A stretch of DNA of 64,000 nucleotides from Toxonevra muliebris (lineage: Eukaryota > Arthropoda > Insecta > Diptera > Pallopteridae): NCBI GenBank assembly GCA_963691655.1, contig OY829326.1, positions 96,031,235 to 96,095,234 of the forward strand. The letters run 5' to 3'. Numbering within the stretch: position 1 is the first letter of the stretch; every line of letters starts with the position of its first letter. Position numbers and translations under genes: made by a program. The notes under the pieces were generated by a model, which was not told where the DNA came from, ran no database searches, and saw nothing but the letters and a program-made list of their open reading frames with translations. Of this stretch, positions 45,362 through 56,489 are shown one piece after another.

Positions 45362-45835
45362 TTTCATTCGTTCGGCCGGTGTAAACGGTTTAGCATTAAA
45401 CATTGTGTTCGCTACAAAATGCTTTGGAACAATGTTGGGGTGGTGTAAATGGTTGCATACACCGAACGAATGAAAAAATCTTTTTTATTCGTTTTTCATT
45501 TTTTCTTTATTATTATTCGTTGGAGGATGTTGCACTGCGACCTATAAGATCTATTGTGCCCTCTTTAATTGTTTCAAAAAAATCAACGACCAAAAAGCCC
45601 GAGTATGTAAAAGATAGGAAAAAGTCTTCGTTCGGGCTGATTGGACTGTGTTCGATTTTTAGTGAGAATGCAGTGTTGCTGTTGTTGTACCATCCTACAC
45701 CAAGCGAGCGAACAAGATGGCTTCTGTTGTTTGTTGGGCGCTAATGTTCGGCCGGTGTAAATGATTGTGTGAATGAAAATTTGTTAGCTAAAAAATTCTA
45801 CACGAAAGAATCTTCACTTGTTCGGGCGGTCTAAG
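45362..45835. repeat. Dispersed repeat, longer partner of 24120-24345
   Basis: Shares its two halves with 24120-24345, but an extra segment (about 45480-45625) interrupts it after GAAAAAATCTT. It starts with TTCATTCGTTCGGCCGGTGT and the related word TGTTCGGCCGGTGTAAATGA recurs at 45745, with TTGTTCGGGCGGTCTAAG at the end. Confidence 0.65.
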
Positions 45836-46365
45836 GGCAGCGTCATATGAAATGGCGCAAAATTTCGGCGGCAACGTTTTTAGCGCCAACGGCAGCTGTG
45901 CATGTACCGTTGGTTACTTTACTGGCATACGACGCATTTGTGTTTTAAGCTTTTTGTCGTTTTTTTTAATTTCTTCCAACTTTATACTCCTATATATATA
46001 TACTCCTACAGTATAAAGTAAATGCAACTGCGTGTTCATTACAGGTAAATTTCGCTTAATCCGTGGGTTACGTTCCAAGATTTTAAGAGACACCCAAAAA
46101 TAATTTATTTTTCAGACATATTTTTAGTAGAAATTATAGTTTTACATATATAAGAAAATAAACAAAAACATCGATTGATCCCCTATACTTGGGGATTTTT
46201 CTTCTGTTTTTTCTCTTGTTGTTGCGCCAAAAACTGGCTACGCATCTAGTTCAGCATTCTTTTAAGTACGCCAGTACATTTTCCAATCCATAATCCATAA
46301 CATATGCAACGAAGGGCAAAACAAAATTTTCAGCGTTGCTAATAATATTCAATGATACTTTAAAT
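45836..46365. other. Intergenic
   Basis: No gene or repeat edges recognised; a patch at 45840-45960 is more GC-rich than its surroundings. Confidence 0.35.
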
Positions 46366-46490
46366 TAATTTTTCATTCATGATAGTTTTTTAGGAGACTA
46401 TGAAAATTAAATCTAGAGGTTAATTTTCAAAGTCATGACTTAAGTTCATGTAAATTTCGTTATTTGAAGTTATATATAAACAGGTTAATG
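46366..46490. repeat. Direct repeat, partner of 56964-57090
   Basis: About 115 bases near-identical by eye to the copy inside the element at 56490-57492: GGAGACTATGARAATTAAAT, CTAGAGGTTAATTTTCAAAG, TCATGACTTAAGTTCATGT, ATATAAACAGGTTAATGA. Same orientation, 10.6 kb apart. Confidence 0.85.
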
Positions 46491-47074
46491 AACAAATGTA
46501 GTCATCACAACAACAATGTATATAGAGACGGGCAAATCAGACGGCCGTTTCGGAATCCGCCACAATTCCTCATCAGTGATCTTAGTGATAGTTCTTAATC
46601 TTTCAATATCCTGTATAAGCTACTAATATTCTATATGTAAGTTTTTAGCTTTTTTCGTCATTTAGGGGTTTTGGCAGGTTTTTATATTAAATCTAGCTTT
46701 GTTCTAAAAAAAAAATAGTAACAATGTTTGCGACAAAAATAGGAACAGAAACAGAATTCTGAAACCAAGAGAAATAAAACCAGAACTCAGTACACTTGCG
46801 ACAGAAACAAAACCCAGTACTTTTGACTTGTTTCTGTTCTATGCGACAACCCGGCCTAAGAGCTGTATGAAACTTTAAAAGGGTATGTTAAATCTTATAA
46901 GACTAGTTTCACCGTTTAAGAGCAGACTATCCAACGAAAAATTAACAAACGTAACTAACTTTTTTAGTTAAAGTTCAGTCGATCATTGTGCATCTGTAGG
47001 TAGGTGATCATCTAAATCGGGGGTACCCGATTAGAAAACAACAAAATCTAAGTTGAAAACCATGGTGAAATCAT
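46491..47074. other. Intergenic
   Basis: No supported gene. Short direct words (AACAGAAACAGAATTC, GACAGAAACAAAACCC) near 46740-46820 only. Confidence 0.35.
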
Positions 47075-47263
47075 GTATAAGGGCATAGCAAGATAACAAC
47101 AATTTAACCTTAGCAAAAACAACACATTTTTGTTGTTGCGTCAGATACCATTAATTGCCAAAATTAGCAGTACAACAAAACAATAACAGCACATCTTTGT
47201 TGTTGCGGCCATAATGGCGGTATGCAGTGAATGTCAAAATGAAGAAAAAACGTAAACAAACTG
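47075..47263. mobile_element. hAT-type MITE fragment (CAAGGTG family)
   Basis: Shares TTTGTTGTTGCGGCCATAAT followed by GGCGG and GAATGTCAAAAT with the full copy at 62031-62319. The start near 47060 (CATGGTGAAATCATGTATAA) is an eroded terminus. It is cut off at the TTAA of the next element. Confidence 0.6.
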
Positions 47264-47790
47264 TTAACCCTTAAACGCCCAATACGTCCGATTTCAATTA
47301 AAAACATACCCAGAGATAGTATTTGTGATTCCGAACAACGTTTGTTCTACGTGTTTTCAAATAAATTAGTTTAAGGTGCAGTTATTTGAATTTACATAGT
47401 TGACCTCTGTAGTAACCTTTGGCAATTATCTGGAGAATAAATTAAAATACATTCGCAATAATTTTTAAAAACAGTTATTTGGTGTTATCCCATACCGTCT
47501 GACACAAATTTGTCCACACGGCAATATATTTGTTACACAAAATTCGAAAATAAAAACACCTTTTTTTCAGTTAGGTGTTTAAAATTTTAGCAAAACATGC
47601 TTTTTGAGCTAAAAATAACTGTAACTGTACGACAGTTGTCATTTTTCCCTTCTTATTTATACTTATCGATAAAGAAAACTTTAGACAGTAGGATCAGATG
47701 TTTATTTTAAATGGCGAACGTAAAATGGCGGCACAGGCAGCCGCGGAAGTGGTTGGTCGCTGCAGTGACCAGTGGGTATTTAAGGGTTAA
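47264..47790. mobile_element. TTAA-flanked MITE, piggyBac type (CCCTTAAA ends)
   Basis: TTAACCCTTAAACGCCCAATA (first 20 bases used here) at the left and, in reverse complement, TTAACCCTTAAATACCCACT at the right. TTAA at both edges. 527 bp including both TTAA, non-coding. It sits between a hAT-type MITE fragment and a copia relic. Confidence 0.75.
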
Positions 47791-48179
47791 ACTTTGCATA
47801 AGAATGTATTTATATTCAACTTAAATTTTGTGATTGCTTTTTGTATTTTATATAAATTAAATTGTCAATATAAGTTTTATATTTTTCTCAATCGAAATAT
47901 CCAAATACTAAAGGTTATAGGCCCAGGCTCGAGTCCCTGGAAGATTAAAGAAATAAAAAAAGGATATAGTTTCATTCTGAGTATATCTTACAAGGGTATA
48001 ATTAAAACTAAATGAATTTTTCAAGGAACATCCAGCCATTGACTAGTGAAACAGACTGGCCAATGTGGAAACGCAAAATTTGAGATTTAGTCGATGTTAT
48101 AAAAATAAGATTAAAGAATCCGGAACAGTTATTTGAAGAAGCAACAGAAGAAACACTAGAAAATTAAAGATATATATCG

Positions 48180-48740
48180 CAAGGCATATAGTTCGAGCAC
48201 CTTGACAGTTTCCTTTACTTAGGTAGTATAGTGACGGCAGATGGTGGCACTGAGGCAGATCTGATCATCAGGATAAGCAAGGCCAAGACGGCGTTTGGTA
48301 TGCTCTCTAAAATCTGGAGGTGCAACAATATCAGCATGAAAACCAAACTCCGAATTTTTATATCAAACGTCGAATCTGTCCTGCTTTACGGCTGCAGGTA
48401 CTCGCTTCAGCTTCAGGTTTTTATTAACAGATGTCTTCGCAGTATTCTCCAAGTTTTCTGGCCAAACCGCATCTCAAATGTAGAACTTTTTGGAACCAAT
48501 CGATTGCACAATAAGACGTAGAAAATGGCAGTGGGTTGGCCACACCTTAAGACGTGACGATAATAACACCGCAAAATACGCCATGCAATGGAATCCCCTG
48601 ACGCAGTCTGGAAGGGGAGCGCAGAACTATTCGGCATGGGCTGGAGTGAGATGAAGCGAACAGCATAAAATCGAACCAGATGGGGAGCAGGCGTGGTTAG
48701 CTCCTTATGCCCTCCAAGGGATGAAAGGATAGTTATGCGA
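48180..48740 (+). pseudogene. LINE RT C-terminal fragment inside the copia relic
   Basis: Reads FLYLGSIVTADGGTEADLII, RISKAKTAFGMLSKIW, TKLRIFISNVESVLLYGC, then in shifted frames FINRCLRSILQVFWPNRISN and RRKWQWVGHTLRRD. This is the conserved tail of a LINE reverse transcriptase of the kind that ends with W-P-x-x-I-S-N...W-x-W-[IV]-G-H-T-L-R. It lies between the N-terminal and middle pieces of copia gag, so it inserted later. Confidence 0.8.
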
Positions 48741-48863
48741 AGTCAATGTTGACAAGTTCTGTTGCATACGCTGTGTGTCAAAAAATTATGTATAACGACA
48801 CAGCATTCGAAACTCAAAGTAAAAGGTGGTTAAGATTTGCACAGATTTCTTTCAACTGGAACC

Positions 48864-49644
48864 TAGTGTTGATTCGACTCAAGTAAATACAAGTAAAAAC
48901 CCGATACTTTTCATTCGATTTAAGTACTTTTTTTACTCGATGCATTACCAGAAGTATTTTACTTGGTATCGAAAAAAGGGTCAATATCGGATACTCGATA
49001 CTTTTGGAAAATATTTATTTAAAAAACTGAAGTATTGCTATACAACATTTTAAATTGTGGATCCTTTTACAATATTTTACAGCAATCAATAATATATTTC
49101 AAAATGCTACTGCAGAATTATTCAAAATATTTCAGTCCATATTGCAATATTTCTATGTATGAAAATATTGCAGTACAGTATTGAAGCTCTATAAAGTATT
49201 GCCGGCCATGCATGTAGAACAGAATGTTTATTGAAACCTTTTCATTAAAATAAAGTGTTTTGAACAAGCTTTAATCTGTTGATTGGTTTTTCTTCTATTA
49301 AAAAAATTTTCTAGCGATTTGCTAATATCATATACTTAAGTTAACGTCATTTCACGTGTTTCCAGTGAAAATATCTCAAATCCTAGATGTATAGGCGAAA
49401 AACTCGAGTTGAATAGTGTAAACTGTAGGCTCATCCATGTTGTATCACAATGGGCCGTTCTGCCCTGAATTTTTTCCTAGACAGCCACTTAAAAAAAATG
49501 TATAATTTGTCTCTTTAAACGAGTATTCGATACAAGTTCATATTCGATACTTTTCCCCCCATATTTTCGGTAGCATCGATACTTTTATTCGATACAAGCA
49601 ATGAGTAAAAGTGTCGATACTATGTGGGTATCGAATCAACACTA
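48864..49644. mobile_element. hAT element with perfect 8-bp target duplication in copia gag
   Basis: The ends TAGTGTTGATTCGA and TCGAATCAACACTA are exact inverses. CTGGAACC flanks both sides exactly (48856-48863 and 49645-49652). Removing the element and one CTGGAACC restores the gag frame FNWNP-EQDTLL. The subterminal regions hold many TCGATACTTTT/GATAC words in both orientations, as in hAT transposase-binding regions. 781 bp, no transposase seen. Confidence 0.92.
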
Positions 49645-50090
49645 CTGGAACCCCGAACAAGATACTCTACTCACTTTGCAATTTCACGAAGTTTATGGAA
49701 CGGATTGAACAATGGTCTTAGTGCAAAAGGTTAAACATTGCAGACATTACCAGAATTAATGCTAGTGTGCAAGACCCTGCACGTCCTCCTAAATAAGTTT
49801 AAGACGTTTCGGTCGAGTTGGAAGTTGTTGACCAAAGACAGTGATAGAACTCTAGATAAACTAAAGATGCAGCTGGATAGATCGATAATGGAGCGACATG
49901 GCATGTAACAAACAATTCAGAATTTTTTATATAATATACGAAATTCGATGATCCACACACTATCAAAGCAGCAGGAAAAGAAACCTTAAAAGCGTTTGGA
50001 GCTGGAACAATAGAAATACCAACGAAACTAAATGGAAATATTCAAATACAAAACAAACAATCAAAGGTTAACAATGATTTTGACCACAGA

Positions 50091-50300
50091 GAAATAAAAA
50101 GAATGAGTTGCTGGTAACTTCGCCTTGTTGAATACCAACAAAGCATACGAAAGTGTTGTTGCTTTGCACTTTGCTATAGGCAAAGAAGAGAGATGAGAAA
50201 TGCTTACCCTATGCCTAAGTGCTTTTACAAAAACAAAGGTGCACCAAGTGTATAGGTCGTGGGCACCTCTGATCTAAATCATACATTTTCTTTACTTTGA
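50091..50300. mobile_element. hAT-type MITE fragment (CAAGGTG family) next to copia
   Basis: AGAATGAGTTGCTGGTAACT followed by TCGCCTTG (50100-50130) is one terminus of the family seen complete at 62031-62319, abutting the copia relic. The remainder is not recognisable. Confidence 0.55.
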
Positions 50301-52329
50301 ATGGATCCAGAAACGAACTCATTTAAGAACCATTCACGGTACGAAAATGGAGCGGGATATTTGTTGAGTATAGTATAAATACTTACTTTGTGAAAGTTTA
50401 TTAAAACAATAATGAGCTCATTTTTGTTTATAATAATTTTATGTATACAGTATATTATTTGTTCGTTACATGATTTGTCACTGTTAATTACCACATTGAC
50501 TTTGTTTATATTTTCTATAATAGTTCGTTATTTTCCTTACATCAAACGCAAAACGAACAGTACTATTTATGAGCAATTCACCTCCGGCGAAAAAATAAGC
50601 TGCTGCCAGATTAAGTTGTCATTTGGCAGTCAGAATTTTTCTCTTGTCATTTTTCGCTTGTCGGTGGTGTTACAAATCAATATGTTAAATCGAGTTTTTA
50701 TGCCAATTTAATAAAATATTCAATACAATTTAAATAAAATAATTATAAAAGAAATATTCAACAACGACTGGTAAATGCAATTGATATGTTTTTGTGCAAA
50801 TAAAAGTGATTCAATTGGAAAAAACATGAATTGAAAAGTTTAGCAGCAGCAAAGTGGAAAATTTTTTTCGGCAATAAAAAGCAGAGAAAGAAGATTACAC
50901 ATAATTCTGCACTGAGAAGAGAGATTTCACCTAAAAGTCATTGAAAATGTATATGTATCTCTTTTTAACTTGTGAACAATTACGAAGATTGTGCATAGTT
51001 TGATTTCGGTCTACGGTGGGCGGCTATAAAGTTTTTTCTCCATACATTTCCTTTTTGTTTATGTGGCATACGTGGAAATTGTGGCTTTAACAAATTGCAG
51101 TAACAAATAAGCTGCATTTTAATAAATAGTAAACTTTAATTAGTGTTAAAATTTGTTTAAACAAAGTGTATGTGTGCTTGACATAAATGTTGCTATTGTA
51201 ACTTTGGTGTCACAATCCTTTATGGGATAGGTAAATTTTTTCCAATCAGAAATTCACCATTGCAATTGCAATCGATCTACAAAAAGTTTTTTCAAAAACA
51301 AATTTGGTGAATTTCTGAATTAAGATATGGATCATAAAGAATTTTTATTGAATCCCCTAGTGAGTTTTTGACTCATTTGAGTAACACTGTTTCTCCAATT
51401 GGCATTTTCTATTTGATTTCGTCATTTCATTAACCCGAATCCACCATGATTGCCGCTAATATTCACCACGGCGTTTTGTTGTTTTTGCTTTTAGCAACGA
51501 ATGTCGACGACCAAACGAGAAGACCAAAAATTAGTGTGCAGTAGTAGCAGCAGCACCGCTAATTTTTTTTTTTTTCAATCAGAAAAATAAAATTTTTGTG
51601 GATTTTTGTTTTATGTTGTAAAAGTTTCCTAAGAGTAACATTAACGTGCAGAAAGATGTAAGCAGATATTTAAATTCTAAAAGAAAAAGGGAGATAATTT
51701 CAACTTTGTTGCATTTCAATTCATCTGATTTTTTTCTTTTTTTTTTTTGGAGGCGGAGACGAGATTTCGTTTTACTTTGTCGTTTTTTCGCTCGCCTGAC
51801 TTTTTATACAATTAATTATCAGTAAACTTTTTTAACTTTCATTTTATTAATTTTTGTATATTTTTTTCCATCTTGCAGTATTCTTTGTGTGGAAACGGAA
51901 AAAGAAGTGTGTTGTAACACCGGAAAGTGATTAATTTTTTGGTTTTGCGGAATTACTACGATTTTCAAACGAAAAGTTAATCGAACAAAAATAGTTATAC
52001 AAGCAAAGCGTTAAAAATTAGTGAAAGTAGACAATATTAATCGCTTATTACGCTTTACGCACGCATTCGTCGTTTATAATAATACATATAAGATAATTCT
52101 ATTTTATCGTTATTCCGTTTTAACTTCATTCATTGTTTTTATACGTTGCTTCATTGTCGTAGTCGTGTGAAAAAATAAAATAAGTTGAAAAAATACGCGT
52201 AATTCACCAAAAGTCATCTCGCGCAATTTACCTGAAAACACGGCAATAACAACAACAACAACTATCAAACTCAAATAAAATCATTACAATTATTACAACA
52301 GTGTTGCAGCGTTTGTGCACAACAACAAA
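50301..52329 (+). promoter_or_regulatory. Chc: Chc promoter and 5' UTR region, probable 5' UTR intron
   Basis: Upstream of the Chc start codon. A good donor GTAAGC (51658) and acceptor TTCCATCTTGCAG (ending 51878) suggest a 5' UTR intron, with a leader exon of about 51500-51657 rich in CAG and a second exon 51879-52371. CAA/AAC runs near 52240-52330 are typical of fly 5' UTRs. No transcription start could be fixed. Frames at 50279-50711 have no known domain. Confidence 0.5.
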
Positions 52330-52371
52330 ATGACGCAAGTTTTGCCCATACGTTTTCAGGAGCATTTACAG
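52330..52371 (+). CDS. Chc: Clathrin heavy chain, first coding exon (partial)
   Basis: Clathrin heavy chain forms the triskelion legs of the coat on endocytic and Golgi vesicles. This small exon encodes 14 residues, MTQVLPIRFQEHLQ, and ends exactly at a GTGAGC donor in phase 0. The peptide matches the nearly invariant N-terminus of animal clathrin heavy chains (start of the beta-propeller terminal domain; human has MAQILPIRFQEHLQ), which is distinctive enough to name the gene. The ATG follows a CAACAAA context typical of fly starts. The next exon, which should begin with the L-x-N-x-G-I-N segment, is not in the remaining 11.6 kb, so intron 1 is at least that long. It was too short for simple ORF calling. 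shi, encoding dynamin, starts on the opposite strand at the left end of the window. Confidence 0.93.
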
Positions 52372-53212
52372 GTGAGCAACTACATAGTTATAATTGGGGG
52401 TGTGGGGAGTTACAACTGTAGACAATAACTGTTAAAAACTAAACCATGCAGAAAATTTTCAATTAGTTTTCTATTTTATTATTTAATAGACACCCCTTTT
52501 AGCACATGCATACATGAGTATGTATGCACAAAATTTCATATTCAAAAGCGAAATTCTGTATTTTATCTCATACTCGTACTTCTTTTATTTTAAATTTTAT
52601 AAATAATAAAAGTTTTAGTTGATAAGCAGCATTTTTCATGCAAACTGCTGATTTCATACCCGCATATGTATGTATGTACGCACAACAAAATCTCGTTTCA
52701 TTAAAAAAATATGTATTAGTAGTTACCAATGATAAAGATGGTACGTGTTGTTGTTGGTTGGAGTATTTTTATGCATGTGTGCGTGTGTGTATGGCTGGCT
52801 GCAATTGTAATCTAAAATTCACTCACCAACCAAAGACGAAGCAAAAACAACAAAAGTAAATGACTCATCCGCGTCCGCTACTTGCTTTTCACGGGTTTCT
52901 AAATATATATATTTTTTATTGTTTTCGCTAATGGAACTTTGTGAGACTTTTAAATATTAAATTTTGTTTAATACTTTTGAGATTAACCTTTGTCTTGCTA
53001 TTAACAACAAGAGTTGAAAGATTTTCAAATATTTATGTAGGTTATACTGAAAAAGAAAAATATTTGTTTGAAGGTATAGAAGTTTGTTGCAAAATAAGTG
53101 ATATTTCTATATCGGAATCTAATGGAAACTATCAGCAGCATTAAAAGCATGGCTTAGGTTACTACAACAGATGTCGTCTCTATTGGCACAAGCTACCATA
53201 TGTTATGCTGTT

Positions 53213-53394
53213 AATGCTAAACTGAAAGCGAATAAATAATCAAATATTTAATTTTATTTACTTAATTCTAGTTCGAGCAGACTCATTTACTTAAGTTGAT
53301 GATAATGTTAAACTGAAAGTGAATAAATAATGAAATATTTCATTTTATTTACTTAATTATAGTTCAAGCAGACACATTTACGTTAGTTAATGAT
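53213..53394. repeat. Tandem duplication, 91-bp unit
   Basis: AATGYTAAACTGAAAGYGAA starts at 53213 and again at 53304. The two units agree at most positions, including TTCATTTTATTTACTTAAT-like and AGCAGACWCATTTAC words. Two copies, moderately diverged. Confidence 0.85.
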
Positions 53395-53919
53395 ACAGTC
53401 CCATGTGGTTTTGAACCTGTTTTCATAAACAAATCGATACATCTCGATTTGCGGCTCAAAATTCTAAGGACACTGAGAATACCCTGAAAAGAGTTGACTA
53501 GGGAAACATCGTTTTATAAATTGTGCACCTCACTGTTGAATCTTATAAACACCAAGAAGCTCATCAGCTTTTGCAATCAACAACGTCCCGCGCCGTACAT
53601 TACGGCTGATTTCGGGGTTTTCTTGATGTTTTCTTAAATCGTATTACTGGTTCAATTCAAATAGGCATCGATTGGCATAATACTTTGCTTTATCTTTAAT
53701 GTGGTGTTATTTTGAGAGCTAACGAGCGATTCCATGTACACAAAATCGTACACAACCTGAAAGATATATGACTCAAACGTGATGTTTTTTGTATAAGTGA
53801 AAGCGTAGTGTGATTTAGCAAAAGTTATTTTGGAAAAGCTGATGAGTTATGATGATTTTCCGAAGGTCTTAAAGGCGAAGAAAAGCTTCATCCTTTTAGC
53901 GCTATCATCCGCTCATGCT

Positions 53920-54770
53920 ATCCTTATATCTTGACCGAAGCTTTATTATTAAAATTACGTCAAGTGAATCGTGTCTCCAAAACAGAATTCAACGTAGGTG
54001 CAGCATTCTTTGTGCCCAGCACTAATACCAAAAAATCTTTTAAATTTCATGACAGTTGTAGAGCCTTTCAACCTGAAATAGATCTGCGAATAATTATTTA
54101 TTCAGGCCTTGGAAAGCCATACTATAAAGTCTAAATCGGTAAAGAATTCTACAACTATCTTCAAATCCTCAGTACCAACAATAAGCTACAACTCTGCTGG
54201 GTACCAGGAAATTCTGGTATAATGGGAAAGGAGGTTGCGAGCAAGCTTGTAAGGCAAGGTACTTGTGGTTTCTATCACGCAGCCTCAGATAATCAACTTT
54301 TGCCCGCCTCAAATAGAAGATGGAGAAGCCAAAACTCCTCCCGCACAGCAAAACTTTTTTAGCCCCAATACTCTTGTACTAAAACTGAATTTCTATTCTC
54401 ACTTTCGCGTAATGAATGCAGCTTGCTGATTGGCGTAGTTACTGGACATTGATTTTTGAAGTATTGTGCCAAAAAGCTCGGTTTGGTGAAAAACGACCTA
54501 TGCAGATACTGTAATGACTGTCACAAAGAAGACTTTAGAACACATTCTTTGTCATTGCCCAACACCAGCCATGTTTAGATTAAGGATATTAGGGAGTGCG
54601 TTCTTTCTTTCCATAAATGACATGCCAGTATAAATCTGGCTCTTTTAAAAAATTTTGCACAGGTTAAATAGAGCTCGAAGTTCTTATTGACTCTAAAGAG
54701 TTTGTGGTAATACTATGGACCGGACGATCTATGTGAGACATTCGCCGCCACTTCTAACCTAACCTATCGC
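53920..54770 (+). pseudogene. LINE 3'-end fragment in the Chc intron
   Basis: The plus strand reads VKEFYNYLQILSTNNKLQLC, WVPGNSGIMGKEVASKLVRQ (RNase H: W-V-P-G-x-S-G-x-x-G), then LSRNECSLLIGVVTGH and LGLVKNDLCRYCNDCHKEDF (zinc-knuckle region), across stops and frame shifts. It ends in CTAACCTAACCTATCGC (about 54752-54768), a 3' tail typical of jockey/I-type fly LINEs. His of PGH is Asn here. Dead copy. Confidence 0.75.
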
Positions 54771-56489
54771 TATCATATTCTTGCTTGAAAGATGAATGCT
54801 AACCTGATACTCGTAGGATTTCTCAAGAATAAAACGGATTGGTCTGGTAGATTTTCCTAATGAGCCAATAATGTTCATGAATGACTTCAGTCGCATTAAC
54901 AATACTGATGCTGATATAGTTTTGACCCGTCTTTTTGTCGCTTTTCGTATAGATAGATCATATTGGGCTCAATTCCACTTATCCGGAATATATTGTTCCC
55001 TTGACTTTTTTTTATTTAATTCATTCATGTCGATGCTAACATTTAACGCAAATCTCTATATCGAAAAGGAATTTATATGCTTTGATAGTAATTGCTAAAG
55101 GTTGATAAAGTTTAACAGTAATCCCTTGGACACATTAGCAAAGTTAACCTCTAATTTTTAAATTTTCAGTAAATTCTTTTATTATGGCTATTGTCAGTTG
55201 CTAAACTAGTTTAACACAACATAAATGAGTCACCTTGACTGGTTGTCTTTCAAATATAAAAATTGATGAATTCACAGTTTTTATGAAAAATTGGAATATG
55301 ACGAAATTTAGTTAATAGAATCTAGTTTAAGTTAACATTGTTTCAAAGTCAGCTTAGAGTAACGAAATGCATTTTATTAATTTTGTTTTTAAACTTTCCA
55401 AAAAGATATTTACATCATAATAATAATTAGTTATAAATGGTTTGGTTATTTGCCGGTAGCGTTGAAAACGTGTTAATAATGTTGCAAAATATGTGTTATT
55501 ATATTTCCTAAGGTTATCTGTTATATTACATGCTTAGGCAAGTATAATAAGTTAATGAAATGCATTGAATTGCTCTGTTATGAAATGTAGGTTTTTCTAT
55601 TATTGAAATCTTTAGTATTGAATTATTTTGTAATAATCAAAAGTATGTAACTATGCAAGTATGTAATTCAATTTCTGTTATAGTACCCACATACATATGC
55701 ATTCTTTAAGTAAATATCTTTTTTGTTTCTCTTTTGTTGAAATTACTAATTACAAACGTCAACTTTAATTCAAACATCAACTTTAAGCCGGCTTTTCTGC
55801 ATATTCATTCACATTATTGCGTTTGCTATACTATTTCTTCTTCATTTATTTTTTTTTATTGTTTTTGTTAACCGGTTTTCTAATATTCTCCCATGCCCAT
55901 ACACACTCACTCTTTGCTTACTCATACAAAGTATGTATTTTTATATTATTTTACATTTATAATGCGTTGTTGTCATACATATTTTGAAACTTTTCTTGGT
56001 TTTCTTTTGATCTTTTCTTTCATGCATATTAAGGTGTTCGTCAGTGAGTTTTATTGGTATGTATTTCTAAGTAGCTTTGTATGTTTGTATGCATGTAAAT
56101 TTAATTTTTGGGAGGTTTTTTGAACTTTCATACTTGCACACACTCACTCTCTATATGGTGCTTCGTCTAATTTCGTTCAAAATGGTAGATTTGAATGAAT
56201 TACGAACTGTGCTTTTTTTTGTATTAATATTAGGAAAAATTGGGGTTTTCACAGATCATTGTAAACTGTAGTAATATGGCAAAAATTTTTATGAAAAATG
56301 AAAGACAACAAATAAGAGATAAGACATCAGATATGACGAAAATATGAAATCGGCCATTGTGATATTTTTAATTAAATCTTGGCCTTCATCAACATTAATG
56401 CACTCTAATACACATTGTGTAAAGTTAACGGGAAACGTTCATTTAGAAATTTTTAAAAATTAATATTTTTATATTAAAGAATAACATTA

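Larger units (their letters stand above)
47913..50090 (+). pseudogene. Ty1/copia retrotransposon relic, split by two insertions
   Basis: GGTTATAGGCCCAG (47913-47926) fits the primer-binding site of copia-type elements (internal initiator-Met tRNA site, from memory). gag starts at 48012: MNFSRNIQPLTSETDWPMWK, with a stop after WKRKI. The middle of gag is at about 48740-48863 (KRWLRFAQISFNWNP) and continues after the hAT insertion as EQDTLLTLQFHEV (49653 on). The later gag part reads LPELMLVCKTLHVLLNKF and DRTLDKLKMQLDRSIMERHG. The protease region follows with FDDPHTIKAAGKETLKAFG (about 49940-50040). Integrase, RT and RNase H are absent. Several stops and frame changes make it dead. It is interrupted by a LINE fragment (48180-48740) and a hAT element (48864-49644). 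Confidence 0.8.
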
